Shown in pieces: positions 20,546-29,087 of a stretch of DNA of 64,000 nucleotides. The notes beneath the pieces are model-generated. The model had not been told where the DNA came from. It did not search any database and saw only the letters and a program-made list of their open reading frames with translations. Source of the stretch: Allobosea sp. OK403 (GTDB lineage: Bacteria; Pseudomonadota; Alphaproteobacteria; Rhizobiales; Beijerinckiaceae); the NCBI RefSeq assembly GCF_900113835.1, contig NZ_FOQV01000008.1:186001-250000 (forward strand). Direction: 5' to 3'. Position numbers and translations under genes: made by a program. How positions within the stretch are numbered: the stretch's first letter is position 1; every line of letters starts with the position of its first letter.

Positions 20546-21418
20546 TCAAGCGGGGCGCCGTTCCCAGCTCGCCACCAGCGCCCCGACCACGATCAGCAGG
20601 CAGGACGCCGCCAAGAGCCAGCTTGCGGGCGCATAGCCGGCGATCACCAGGATGATCGTCGAGAGCACCGGGGCGGCGTAGGAGGCGACGCCGAGCAGGG
20701 CGACGTCGCCTTTCTTCATGCCGATGTCCCAGACGACGAAGGCAAGCCCGATCGCTCCGAGGCCGAGCCCGAGCACGCCGCCCCATTCGACTGATGTCAG
20801 CGACCACAGGGTCGTCTCAAAGACGAAATGGCAGGCGAAGGCGGGGATCGCGCAGCCGAGCATGGTGATGCTCAGGCTCTCGGAAGGCACGGTGCTGAAC
20901 CGGCGCGAGAGCACGGAATAGCTCGCCCAGACAAAGGCGCCGAGCGCCGCCAGCCCATGGCCGAGCGAGATGCCGCCGCCGGTGCCGAGGCCGCCCGAGA
21001 TCAATAATGCGGTTGCTGCGAGCCCGATCAGCGCGCCGATGAGGTGGCGCGGTTTCAATCGGCCGCCCGGCAGCAGGGCGGCGAACAGCACGATCAGCAG
21101 CGGCCAGAGATAATGGATCAGGTTGGCCTCGGCCGCCGGCGCGGTCTTCATCGCGGCATAATAGAGCGCCGTGTCGCCGAAGGGCCCGTAGAGCCCGAGC
21201 GCGAAGGAGGCCGGGGTCGGCATGACGCGGCGCAGTTCTCCGCGCGCCGCGGCAATAGTGAGGATCAGCAGCCCGCCGATGACGAAGGTCATGCCGACGA
21301 GCTGGAATGGCGGCACCCGGCCGGACATGGCGGCGAACAGCGCCAGCGTCGACCAGAGCAGGATGGCGATGAAGCCGGTGAGAGTGGCGCTGCGGGAGGA
21401 CATGGTTCGGGAGGACAT
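20546..21418 (-). CDS. DMT-superfamily (EamA) exporter, YddG-like
   Basis: 290 residues with ten hydrophobic segments in two EamA repeats (TLTGFIAILLWSTLALFAAMS at the start; LGHGLAALGAFVWASYSVLSR in the second half). The pattern GPFGDTALYYAAMKTAPAAEANLIHYLWPLLIVLF matches YddG-type exporters of aromatic or other amino acids in the inner membrane. Two ATG codons (21418, 21403) both lie in a 15-bp tandem repeat, so the exact start is uncertain and no clear ribosome-binding site is visible. Convergent with the DUF4175 gene across repeat copy A. Confidence 0.9.
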   Translation of the reverse strand: MSSRTMSSRSATLTGFIAILLWSTLALFAAMSGRVPPFQLVGMTFVIGGLLILTIAAARGELRRVMPTPASFALGLYGPFGDTALYYAAMKTAPAAEANLIHYLWPLLIVLFAALLPGGRLKPRHLIGALIGLAATALLISGGLGTGGGISLGHGLAALGAFVWASYSVLSRRFSTVPSESLSITMLGCAIPAFACHFVFETTLWSLTSVEWGGVLGLGLGAIGLAFVVWDIGMKKGDVALLGVASYAAPVLSTIILVIAGYAPASWLLAASCLLIVVGALVASWERRPA

Positions 21419-21451
21419 GGCTCGGCGGGACTTGGCTCGGCAAGACTTGGC
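21392..21451 (-). repeat. Four tandem 15-bp units over the exporter start
   Basis: Units 21392-21406, 21407-21421, 21422-21436 and 21437-21451 share the pattern (on the plus strand) xTCGGGAGGACATGG. Two units carry an ATG on the minus strand, and the other two have AAG in its place. The repeat spans the translation start of the YddG-like gene and could give phase-neutral (multiples of five codons) N-terminal length changes. Confidence 0.75.
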
Positions 21452-21642
21452 TGCGGATCGAAGGAATCTTGCGCTCGCGATATCAGCTTCGGCGGCAAAT
21501 GCCGATGGGGCGGCAAATACTGATGGGAGCCACCGAAGATGGCTCTCTTGCAGCGCAGCACGGCCTGGGCGCGATAGGCGCCATGCTCTGAGCGCCGCGC
21601 CGGAATGTTGACCGCGCGCCTGCGCGAGATCATGCGTCAGTC

Positions 21643-22851
21643 ATGACCACGATCCCGATGCCCACTGCTGCTGCGCGGCGCCCGTTGCTTCCGGTGCTGC
21701 TGGCGCTGAGCCTGGCCCATCTGCTGAACGACCTCGTGCAGTCGATGATCCCGGCGCTGTATCCGTTGATCAAGGAGGCCTACCAGCTCGACTTCCTCCA
21801 GGTCGGCTTCATCACGCTGGCCTTCCAGGTGACGTCGTCGCTGCTGCAGCCGCTGCTCGGCTACGTAACCGACCGCAAGCCCTGGCCCTATGCGATGGTC
21901 GCCGGCATGTGCGGGACGCTGGTCGGGCTGCTGCTGCTCTCCCATGCGCACAGCTATACGGTAGTGCTGATCGGCGCTGCGCTGATCGGGCTTGGGTCCG
22001 CCGTGTTCCACCCCGAGGCGACGCGCATGGCGCGCCATGCGGCGGCCGGCAGGCAGGGGCTGGCGCAGGGCGTCTTCCAGGTCGGCGGCCATATCGGGTA
22101 CGCGACCGGCCCGCTGCTGGCCGCGGCCATCGTGGTGCCGCGCGGGCAGGAAAGCCTGTCCTGGTTCTCCGGAGTAGTGCTCGTCGCCATGCTGGTGATG
22201 GGCTGGCTCGGCGCGCGCTATTCGGCGCTGCGTCGCGACCAGAAATCGTCCGAGGACCATGCCGAGGATATCGCCAGCCACGGCCTGCCGAAGGCGAAGG
22301 TCATCCTGGCGATGACGATGCTGATCGTGCTGCTGATGTCGAAGAACGGCTACACCTCGGCTTTCAGCTCCTATTACACCTTCTACCTGATCGAGCGCTT
22401 CGGCATCGAGATCCAGCTCTCGCAGATCATGCTGTTCCTCTATCTCGTCGTCGGCGCGCTCGGCGTGATCGTCGGCGGGGTGATCGGCGACAGGATCGGT
22501 CGCTACCGCGTGATCTGGCTCTCGATCCTGGGCTCGCTGCCCTTCGCGCTGATGCTGCCCTATGCCGATCTGTTCTGGACCGGCGCGCTCAGCATCGTCA
22601 TCAGCTTCATCATGGCGAGCGCCTTCTCGGCGATCCTGATCTATGCGATCGACCTCGTGCCGCACCGCATTGGTCTCGTCGGCGGGCTGTTCTACGGCCT
22701 CTCCTTTGGCCTGGGCGGCATCGCCGCGGCGGGGATCGGCGCACTCGCCGACCAGATCGGCATCGTCAGGGTGTTCGGTCTCTGCGCCTGGCTGCCGGCT
22801 GTCGGGCTGCTCGCCATGTTCCTGCCGCGTGCCCGGCCGGCGGTTGCCTGA
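21643..22851 (+). CDS. MFS transporter, fosmidomycin-resistance (Fsr)-like
   Basis: 402 residues, twelve hydrophobic segments. The N-terminus LLALSLAHLLNDLVQSMIPALYPLIKEAYQLDFLQVGFITLAFQVTSSLLQPLLGYVTDRKP is the hallmark of the Fsr subfamily, and GLGSAVFHPEATRMAR follows. An inner-membrane drug/proton antiporter is expected; the natural substrate is unknown. A close paralogue lies at 40914-42113. Divergent from the exporter above. Confidence 0.92.
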   Translation: MTTIPMPTAAARRPLLPVLLALSLAHLLNDLVQSMIPALYPLIKEAYQLDFLQVGFITLAFQVTSSLLQPLLGYVTDRKPWPYAMVAGMCGTLVGLLLLSHAHSYTVVLIGAALIGLGSAVFHPEATRMARHAAAGRQGLAQGVFQVGGHIGYATGPLLAAAIVVPRGQESLSWFSGVVLVAMLVMGWLGARYSALRRDQKSSEDHAEDIASHGLPKAKVILAMTMLIVLLMSKNGYTSAFSSYYTFYLIERFGIEIQLSQIMLFLYLVVGALGVIVGGVIGDRIGRYRVIWLSILGSLPFALMLPYADLFWTGALSIVISFIMASAFSAILIYAIDLVPHRIGLVGGLFYGLSFGLGGIAAAGIGALADQIGIVRVFGLCAWLPAVGLLAMFLPRARPAVA

Positions 22852-22920
22852 TCGCCGCCGTGGGCAAGCGAGCCCGGATTTGTAAGCCGTCTCGCCGGAG
22901 CCTTCAGCGTAGGCAAACCG

Positions 22921-23955
22921 TCACGCCACCTGCGGCCGCCAGGCGATGACGCCTTCCGTCCGCGCCCGCACCTCGGGCGAGGCCAGGCAGGTCGCGACGG
23001 CTTCAAAGCCCGGTGCGCCGGGATAGGGGGCGACGCGGCTCGGCGGGCTGTGATTGGCGGGGCAGAGGATGATCGCCTCATCGGGGCCGATAGCGGCGAG
23101 ATCCAGGATCGCGCGGGAGCGTGTGAGCAGGAAGAGCGGCCTCCCGCTTGGGCCACGCCGGCGCAGATGGGTGCTCAGGGCCTCCTGCGTGGCCTGGTCC
23201 AGCCCCTGCTCGATCATATCGACGACCAGGACGGCCGGGCCCTCGGCTTGCAGCCCGGCGAGCAGGGCGATGAGAGCGTCCGACAGCAGGGCGCCATCCT
23301 CGGCGAGCCAGGCCAGGGCCTGGTCGACCCGCCGCTTCAGGGCGGGGTCGGCGTCCAGCCGGGTGTGGGCCGCTGCGCCGCCATCGGCCAAGCGATCCAG
23401 GCCGAGGAAGGCGGCGCCAGGCAAGGTCTCGGCCAGACGCAGGGCCAGCCTCGTCTTGCCGCTGCCCAGCGGCCCGATGATGTAGTTCAGCGGCCGAATG
23501 TCGCGCAATTCGAAGCGCTCTCCGCCCCAGGGCCAGGGAAGGGGGAAGGCGACGCTGAGTTCGGGAGCCGGCCCAAGCAGGCGCGCTAGCTCTCCGGCGA
23601 CCGAGGCCTTGCCCTGGGCGAGGTCGCTGCGCAGCTCGTGGACCCTCGCGATCGCCCCAGTGAGCTGGCGGATCCGGTCTTCGAGCGTTGCCTGATGCGC
23701 GGCGAGCGCCGGCTCCAGGCCCTGCGGGTCGCCGCCCAGCACCCGCGCCACCTGGGCGAGGCTGAGGCCGAGCTTGCGCAGCGCCGCGATCTCGGCGGCG
23801 CGGGCCATCTGATCGGGGCCATAGACCCGCCAGCCGGCGGCGCTGCGGATGGGAGAGACCAAGCCGCGCTGCTCGTAGAGCCGCAGGGCCTTGGTGGAGA
23901 CGCCGAGCCGCTCTGCGGCTTCGGAGGCGGAGAGGAATGGGGCGGAAACGCTCAC
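22921..23955 (-). CDS. MerR-family regulator fused to a P-loop ATPase domain
   Basis: 344 residues. Residues of about 6-75 are a MerR winged helix (SASEAAERLGVSTKALRLYEQRGLVSP...GWRVYGPDQM), about 85-120 the dimerisation helix. Instead of a ligand pocket, residues 145-340 form a nucleotide-binding domain: Walker A GPLGSGKT at 161-168, Walker B AVLVVDMIEQ at 241-250 followed by GLD, which resembles an ABC D-loop, and a switch-like LFLLTRSRA. This suggests an ATP-gated transcription factor. Target unknown; it is divergent from a serine hydrolase gene (143 bases between starts), a possible target. Confidence 0.85.
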   Translation of the reverse strand: MSVSAPFLSASEAAERLGVSTKALRLYEQRGLVSPIRSAAGWRVYGPDQMARAAEIAALRKLGLSLAQVARVLGGDPQGLEPALAAHQATLEDRIRQLTGAIARVHELRSDLAQGKASVAGELARLLGPAPELSVAFPLPWPWGGERFELRDIRPLNYIIGPLGSGKTRLALRLAETLPGAAFLGLDRLADGGAAAHTRLDADPALKRRVDQALAWLAEDGALLSDALIALLAGLQAEGPAVLVVDMIEQGLDQATQEALSTHLRRRGPSGRPLFLLTRSRAILDLAAIGPDEAIILCPANHSPPSRVAPYPGAPGFEAVATCLASPEVRARTEGVIAWRPQVA

Positions 23956-24098
23956 GAATCACCTCGCTGTTGCGGACAGCCATGCTTATCGAGGCGGTCC
24001 CAGGGGCCGGGTCAACCGGCGGTGGCGCTTGTGACTGCCGCCGGCGCTCCATAAAGATCGTAGTCCCGCGACGCCTTAGATTCCGGAGCAACGGCCAG

Positions 24099-25235
24099 GT
24101 GACGATATCGACAGAAAGCTATGCACCACCGTCGGACGGCGACGTCTGGGACAGCCTTCCGCCGGCGCAGGCAGGTTTCGACGCTGCCGGCCTTGCGGCT
24201 GCCGTCGATTTCGCCAAGGCGCATGAAAGCTCCTGGCCGCGCAGCCTGTATTATCCCGATGGGCGCTATGTCGGCCTGGTCGAATGGAATGAGAGCGGGC
24301 CCTGGAGCGAAATCGTCGGCCCGGTCGGCGAGCGCGGCGGGCCGGCCGGGCTGATCGTCAAGGGTGGCCGCATCGTCGCCGAATGGGGCGATACGGCCCG
24401 CACCGACATGACCTTCTCCATCGCCAAGAGCTATATCGCCATCCTGGCCGGGCTTGCTGCCGCTGACGGGTTGATCGGCGATGTCGACGAGCCGGTGGCG
24501 AAGACAGTCGCCGGCCCCTGGTTCGAGAGCGCGCATAACCGCGCGATCACCTGGCGCCATCTGCTGCAGCAGTCGAGCGAGTGGCAGGGCGAGATCTTCG
24601 GCAAATCCGACCAGGTCGACCATAACCGCCAGATCGGGCCCGGCGCCGACAACAGCCGCAAGGGCGAGAAGCGCGCCCTCCAGCCACCCGGCAGCTACTA
24701 CGAATACAATGACGTCCGGGTCAATCTGCTGGCCTATTGTCTGCTGCAGCGTTTCCGTCGGCCGCTGCCGGAGGTGCTGCGCGAGCGCATCATGGACCCG
24801 ATCGGGGCCTCGCAGGGTTGGCGCTGGCAGGGCTATGACAACGCCTTCGTCGAGATCGACGGGCGCCGGGTCCAGTCCGTGCCGGGCGGCGGCCATTGGG
24901 GCGGCGGGCTCTTCATCGGCGCGCGCGACCATGCCCGGGTCGGCCTGCTGGTGGCGCGCGGCGGGGTATGGGGCGGCCGCGAATTGCTGTCGCCGGCCTG
25001 GATCGAGGCGATGCTCACGCCCTCGCCGACGCTCGCCAATTACGGCTATCTCTGGTGGCTGAACCGGGGTGCGGCGGCCAAGCCCGGCGTGCCGACAACG
25101 GCGGTCTTCGCGCTCGGCGCCGGGGTCAATGCGATCTGGCTCGACCCGGCGCAGGATCTCGTCGCGGTGCTGCGCTGGATAGACAAGACGGCGCTCGACG
25201 GCTTCGTCGACCGCCTCATCGCCGCGATCCGGTGA
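24099..25235 (+). CDS. Serine hydrolase, class C beta-lactamase-like
   Basis: 378 residues from GTG 24099 with a GGAG site ten bases upstream. The serine-lysine motif SIAK is at S107-K110 (DMTFSIAKSY), and YEYNDVRVNLLAY supplies the second-motif tyrosine. GGGHWGGGLFIGARDHARVGLL is typical of the NylB/EstB branch. No signal peptide is seen, so a cytoplasmic esterase or amide hydrolase is more likely than an antibiotic-destroying enzyme. Divergent from the MerR-ATPase gene. Confidence 0.88.
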   Translation: MTISTESYAPPSDGDVWDSLPPAQAGFDAAGLAAAVDFAKAHESSWPRSLYYPDGRYVGLVEWNESGPWSEIVGPVGERGGPAGLIVKGGRIVAEWGDTARTDMTFSIAKSYIAILAGLAAADGLIGDVDEPVAKTVAGPWFESAHNRAITWRHLLQQSSEWQGEIFGKSDQVDHNRQIGPGADNSRKGEKRALQPPGSYYEYNDVRVNLLAYCLLQRFRRPLPEVLRERIMDPIGASQGWRWQGYDNAFVEIDGRRVQSVPGGGHWGGGLFIGARDHARVGLLVARGGVWGGRELLSPAWIEAMLTPSPTLANYGYLWWLNRGAAAKPGVPTTAVFALGAGVNAIWLDPAQDLVAVLRWIDKTALDGFVDRLIAAIR

Positions 25236-25245
25236 GCGGACCAAC

Positions 25246-25302
25246 AGAGCAGTTTTGTGCGTTTTCGAGTGAACCGGTATCCATTTCGCTCGAAAACGCT
25301 CT
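25246..25302. repeat. Palindromic repeat just upstream of the MBL hydrolase
   Basis: An 11-bp stem, GCGTTTTCGAG against CTCGAAAACGC, encloses a TGAACCGGTATCC core and is bordered by AGAGC and GCTCT. It is a partial relative of the composite repeat family and ends 18 bases before the ATG at 25321, so it lies in that gene's leader. Confidence 0.75.
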
Positions 25303-25320
25303 AATCGAAGGTTTTTCGGC

Positions 25321-26142
25321 ATGGACCAGTCTTCACGGCGTTTCGGGCGCTACGATATCGCCATCCTGCACGATGGCGTTTTCCAGGCACCGGCGGATGT
25401 CCTGATCCATGCCGGAGGCGACGAGGCGCGAAAGCACGCCCTCGCAGGCTGGGGCAAATCCGCCCTTAGCGTCGATGTGAACTGCTTCCTGCTGCGGGAT
25501 GCTTCTGGGATCACCCTCGTCGATGCCGGAACAGGCCCCTCCTGGGGCGATGCTTTCGGCCATGCCCGCGCGGCGCTCGAAGCTGCGGGTGTGACGCCGG
25601 ACCAGGTCCAGCGCGTCCTGATCAGCCATCTCCATGGCGATCACGCGCTGGGTCTCTTCGACGGGGACGCGCCCTATTTCCCACAAGCCGAGATCTGGGT
25701 TCCGCAGGTCGAGCTGGCCTTCTTCACCGACGAGCAGGCGCGCGAAGCGCTGCCGGCGTCGCGGCGGAGCGGCTTCGTGATCGCGGCGAAGCTGCAAAGC
25801 CTTTATGGCGGTCGCATCCGCAGCTTCGACGAAGGCGAGATCCTGCCGGGCATCGCCGCGCGCACCTTGCCGGGACACACGCCCGGCCATACCGGCTTCA
25901 TCGTGCAGGATGCGCAGCACAGCCTGCTGCTCTGGGGCGATCTCGTGCATGTTGAGGATCTCCAGCCCGGAGATCCCGATGTCGGGCTCGTCTACGACCT
26001 CGATCCGGCGGCGGCCGCCCGCAGCCGTCACATCATCCTGAAGGAGGCGGCCCGAGACGGCTGGATCGTCTCGGGAGGGCATATAACCGGTTTCCAGCGG
26101 TTGGAGGCTGTTGGAGACAGCTATCGGCTCGTGCCGGCCTGA
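25321..26142 (+). CDS. MBL-fold metallo-hydrolase
   Basis: 273 residues. The zinc motif HxHxDH is intact: H103-L-H105-G-D107-H108 in ISHLHGDHAL; a third histidine lies in LPGHTPGHTG, an Asp in LLLWGDLVH and the last His in ISGGHITGF. This resembles the lactonase/AHL-hydrolase and hydroxyacylglutathione-type group; no signal peptide, so cytoplasmic. The substrate is not predictable. A palindromic repeat sits in its leader. Same strand as the serine hydrolase, about 85 bases after its stop. Confidence 0.92.
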   Translation: MDQSSRRFGRYDIAILHDGVFQAPADVLIHAGGDEARKHALAGWGKSALSVDVNCFLLRDASGITLVDAGTGPSWGDAFGHARAALEAAGVTPDQVQRVLISHLHGDHALGLFDGDAPYFPQAEIWVPQVELAFFTDEQAREALPASRRSGFVIAAKLQSLYGGRIRSFDEGEILPGIAARTLPGHTPGHTGFIVQDAQHSLLLWGDLVHVEDLQPGDPDVGLVYDLDPAAAARSRHIILKEAARDGWIVSGGHITGFQRLEAVGDSYRLVPA

Positions 26143-26235
26143 GCCCGAGGGCGTACCTGGCTTGAACCGAGCGCTAGCTTCCCATGGGAGGCCGCGCTTG
26201 CCGCAGTGCGAGCCAGCGCGGCATAATCAAAAGCC

Positions 26236-27213
26236 TTGAACCCCGATGATGGTCCCGCTTCATTGCCAAGTGACACGCCCGTTCCGCGCGCCCAGAGACC
26301 GACTTTCCTCGATTGCGAGGCCGTCACCATCGATGCCGTGCCGCGAGGCGCGATCGCCGTGATCGGCCTTCCCGGTGCGACGCCCTATGCCGGGAATGGC
26401 GCCCATAGCGCGGGCGCCCCGGCGGCGATCCGGGCAGCGAGCGCACGCCATGCCGCCCGCCGGACACATTACGATTTCGATCTGGGCGCGCCGCTGGTGG
26501 CGCCGGACACGGTTCTGGTCGATTGCGGCGATCTTGCCTTCGACGATACCGATTTCGGCGGCAATCGCGCGAGGATCGAGGCGGCTTTTGCGACGCTGCT
26601 AGGCCGTGGCGCGCGGCCCCTTCTGCTGGGTGGCGACGACAGTGTCCAGATCCCTGCGCTGCGCGCTTTTGCTGCGCATGGTGGGATCACGCTGTTGCAG
26701 ATCGATGCGCATATCGATTGGCGCGACGAGGTCGAGGGGGAGCGCTTCGGGCCCTCGAGCACGATCCGACGGGCCTCCGAAATGGCGGGCATTGGGGCAA
26801 TCGTTCAAGTCGGAGGCCGGGGTATCGGTAGCGCCCGGGAATCGGATGTGGCAGATGCCGTCGCGGCGGGAGCGCGACTGGTCGATATGCGTACACTACG
26901 CGCCAAAGGGCTCGCTTATGCCGCCGAACAGGTGCCGGAAGGCCAACCGATCGTTGTGTGTTGCGATGTCGATGGGCTGGACCCCACGGTGATCCCCGGT
27001 GTTGTCGGTCGGGCGCCGGGCGGGCTGGGTTATGGCGACATTGTGGAGCTCCTGCACGGTGTCGCCGCTCGCGCGCCGATCGTCGGCTTCAACCTCGTCG
27101 AGTTCACCCCTCAACACGATCTCGGCGATCTCGGAGCCAGGACCGTCTGCCGCCTGGCGATGCTGGGGGCGGGTTTTCTGGCTATGAGCGAACGGGCACG
27201 ATCGCCGCGATGA
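26236..27213 (+). CDS. Agmatinase/arginase (ureohydrolase) family protein
   Basis: 325 residues, start at TTG 26236 (no convincing ATG; a TTG at 26263 is an alternative). Manganese-binding blocks are in place: LLGGDDSVQIP, QIDAHIDWRDEVEGERFG and CCDVDGLDPTVIPGV, giving the family's His/Asp set except that the first block has GGDDS in place of the usual GGDHS. Ureohydrolases release urea from agmatine, arginine or guanidino acids. The His-to-Asp change at the first metal block may shift substrate or metal use, so I do not assign speB. Confidence 0.85.
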   Translation: MNPDDGPASLPSDTPVPRAQRPTFLDCEAVTIDAVPRGAIAVIGLPGATPYAGNGAHSAGAPAAIRAASARHAARRTHYDFDLGAPLVAPDTVLVDCGDLAFDDTDFGGNRARIEAAFATLLGRGARPLLLGGDDSVQIPALRAFAAHGGITLLQIDAHIDWRDEVEGERFGPSSTIRRASEMAGIGAIVQVGGRGIGSARESDVADAVAAGARLVDMRTLRAKGLAYAAEQVPEGQPIVVCCDVDGLDPTVIPGVVGRAPGGLGYGDIVELLHGVAARAPIVGFNLVEFTPQHDLGDLGARTVCRLAMLGAGFLAMSERARSPR

Positions 27214-27233
27214 TAGGCGACTGTGCCGCACCG

Positions 27234-27440
27234 TCACAGCGCGTGCTTCAGAATCGCCGCCGCCGCCCCGGCAAGGATGAGCGCCAGCGTCGTCGTGAGC
27301 GCCATGCCGCCGAGATAGGCGCCCAGGGCTTGCGCGGCGGGCACTTGCGCGGCGGGTAGACCATCCCGCTGCGGCCCGGCCATGCGGCTGAACGGTGCCG
27401 GCCCCCGGCCGGTGGTGCGGATATGAGAGCGGGCGTTCAT
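27234..27440 (-). CDS. Small single-pass membrane protein, hypothetical
   Basis: 68 residues with a C-terminal membrane helix (LGGMALTTTLALILAGAAAAIL). Its ATG overlaps the stop of the DUF4865 gene by four bases, so translational coupling supports it as real. The N-terminal half is Arg/Pro-rich and would be cytoplasmic or disordered. No family recognised. Confidence 0.65.
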   Translation of the reverse strand: MNARSHIRTTGRGPAPFSRMAGPQRDGLPAAQVPAAQALGAYLGGMALTTTLALILAGAAAAILKHAL

Positions 27441-28021
27441 AGCGCTGCTGCTTGCGGCAGGCTGTCGAGCAGCGGCCGCGCGAGATGCAGGATCTCGTAG
27501 CTCGTGCCGCCCTCGTTTCCGCTCGGCTCCTGCTCGGACAGCAGCAGCCGGGTGAGCGTCCAGTTTGCCGTATCGACGCCGATTGTGGCCGCGACCGTGC
27601 CGGGCCGGCTGGCGAGAGCCCGGTTCAATTCGATCTCTCCAGTGAAAATCGCGGTGAGGTCGGCATCGGGCGGGATGAGAAGATCCTCCCGGTAAGCGAA
27701 GCGGGCCTCGCGCCCGGTTCCCTTGCGGGCGTCGAGGGCAAAACGCGTCTGGATCTCGGCGCGCCCAAAACTCTCGGTCACGACCTTGTAGCGGCCGCTG
27801 ACGAGGAATTCGCGGAAGGCCTCGTCCTGACGCCAGAGATAGAGCGAGGAGTAGTTGTTCGCGATCGCGCCATGGCGGCCTGCCTCACGCAGCAGGAAGC
27901 CCTTGAAATAGAGCTCGGGCACGGCGTCCCAGAGCGGACCGCGCTCCCTGGCTCTGGCGCGGATCAACCCGATGTCATGGTTGGCCGGCAGGCGATGGGT
28001 GTAATGCGCGATGATCATCAC
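27437..28021 (-). CDS. DUF4865 family protein
   Basis: 194 residues; the N-terminus MIIAHYTHRLPANHDIGLIRARARERGPLWDAVPELYFKGFLLRE is characteristic of DUF4865, a family of monooxygenase-like ferredoxin-fold proteins with no assigned function. YSSLYLWRQDEAFREFLVSGRYKVV fits an ABM-like barrel. It is divergent from a LysR regulator, the arrangement in which this family is usually met, so the regulator probably controls it. The small membrane protein is coupled downstream. Confidence 0.85.
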   Translation of the reverse strand: MMIIAHYTHRLPANHDIGLIRARARERGPLWDAVPELYFKGFLLREAGRHGAIANNYSSLYLWRQDEAFREFLVSGRYKVVTESFGRAEIQTRFALDARKGTGREARFAYREDLLIPPDADLTAIFTGEIELNRALASRPGTVAATIGVDTANWTLTRLLLSEQEPSGNEGGTSYEILHLARPLLDSLPQAAAL

Positions 28022-28108
28022 GGGGCTCCTTCTTGATCTCCGGAAGGTAGCGAGGCCTTGATGACAAGAAAATCATATGAGATCATATTTCAATGATTTC
28101 ACTTTGAA

Positions 28109-28996
28109 ATGCATATCCGCATGAAAGCCCTCGATCTCGAAGCCGTTCAGGCCTTCGTCCTGATCGCCGATCTGAAGAGCTTCACCCGCGCCGCCGAGAC
28201 GCTGGAGACGACGCAATCGGCCGTGAGCCTGAAGATCAAGCGGCTGGAGGACAGGCTCGGGCGGCGCCTGTTCGACCGGACGCCGCGCCTCGTGCGGCTC
28301 TCGGCGGAGGGCAACAGCTTTCTCGATGCAGCCCGCAAGCTGATCGCGGCCCATCAGGGTGCGCTGGGTTCCTTCACGGTGCAGCAGCAGCGACTGGTCG
28401 TCGGCATCAGCCACCATATCGTCGGCTCGGAATTGCCCACTTTGCTGCGTCGCATGAAGGATGCCGAGCCGGGCCTCGTGATCGAGATGCGCCTTGGCTC
28501 GTCGCGGCAGACCCTCGATGATTTCGATCGCGGCGCGCTGGATGCGGCGATCGTGCTGCGCCACGACAACAAGCGTCGCGATGGCGACGTCATCTTCGAG
28601 GAGGCGTTCGGATGGATGGCGGCGCCCGATTTCGCCCATCATGCGGGCGAGCCGCTGCGGCTTGCGACCCAGGCCGAACCCTGCAGTGTCCGCAGCATGG
28701 CGGTGTCCGCGCTGGCGGAGGCCGGCGTGCCATGGACGGAGGTTTTTGTCGGCGGCGGCATCGCGACGATCGGGGCCGCAGTCTCGGCCGGCCTTGCCGT
28801 GGCGGCGCTCGGCCGGCGCGTCGCTCCCCCCGGTACGGTGGATGTCGGCAGGCCGCTTGATCTGCCGCCGCTCCCGGCGCGGGATGTGGTGCTCTATGCC
28901 AATGTCGCAGGCGCACAGGCGCGCGCCTCGCTGCGGAATTTCGTCGCCGTCATCCGCGCCTCGGCGGGCGCGCCATTGGCGTCACGGAGACCGTAG
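28109..28996 (+). CDS. LysR-family transcriptional regulator (DUF4865-associated)
   Basis: 295 residues. N-terminal winged helix (LDLEAVQAFVLIADLKSFTRAAETLETTQSAVSLKIKRLEDRLGRRLFDRTPR) and a periplasmic-binding-like effector domain from about residue 90. The usual start would be ATG 28109 (MHIRMKALDLEAV), with a second ATG at 28121. It is divergent from the DUF4865 gene with an 87-base AT-rich spacer, where its operator is expected. Confidence 0.93.
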   Translation: MHIRMKALDLEAVQAFVLIADLKSFTRAAETLETTQSAVSLKIKRLEDRLGRRLFDRTPRLVRLSAEGNSFLDAARKLIAAHQGALGSFTVQQQRLVVGISHHIVGSELPTLLRRMKDAEPGLVIEMRLGSSRQTLDDFDRGALDAAIVLRHDNKRRDGDVIFEEAFGWMAAPDFAHHAGEPLRLATQAEPCSVRSMAVSALAEAGVPWTEVFVGGGIATIGAAVSAGLAVAALGRRVAPPGTVDVGRPLDLPPLPARDVVLYANVAGAQARASLRNFVAVIRASAGAPLASRRP

Positions 28997-29028
28997 ATCT
29001 GCTGTCTGAACTCGGAGCCTCCCGGCCA

Positions 29029-29061
29029 TTCCGGGCTCAGGCCGGCGGCCTGAGCCCGGAA
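29029..29061. terminator. Perfect 15-bp hairpin between convergent genes
   Basis: TTCCGGGCTCAGGCC (29029-29043), a 3-base loop and the exact complement (29047-29061), in the gap between the lysR stop and the phbB stop. No T-run, but its position suggests a bidirectional terminator or 3'-end stabiliser. Confidence 0.5.
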
Positions 29062-29087
29062 CGACGCTGGGGCTTCCGTCTGAAGCC

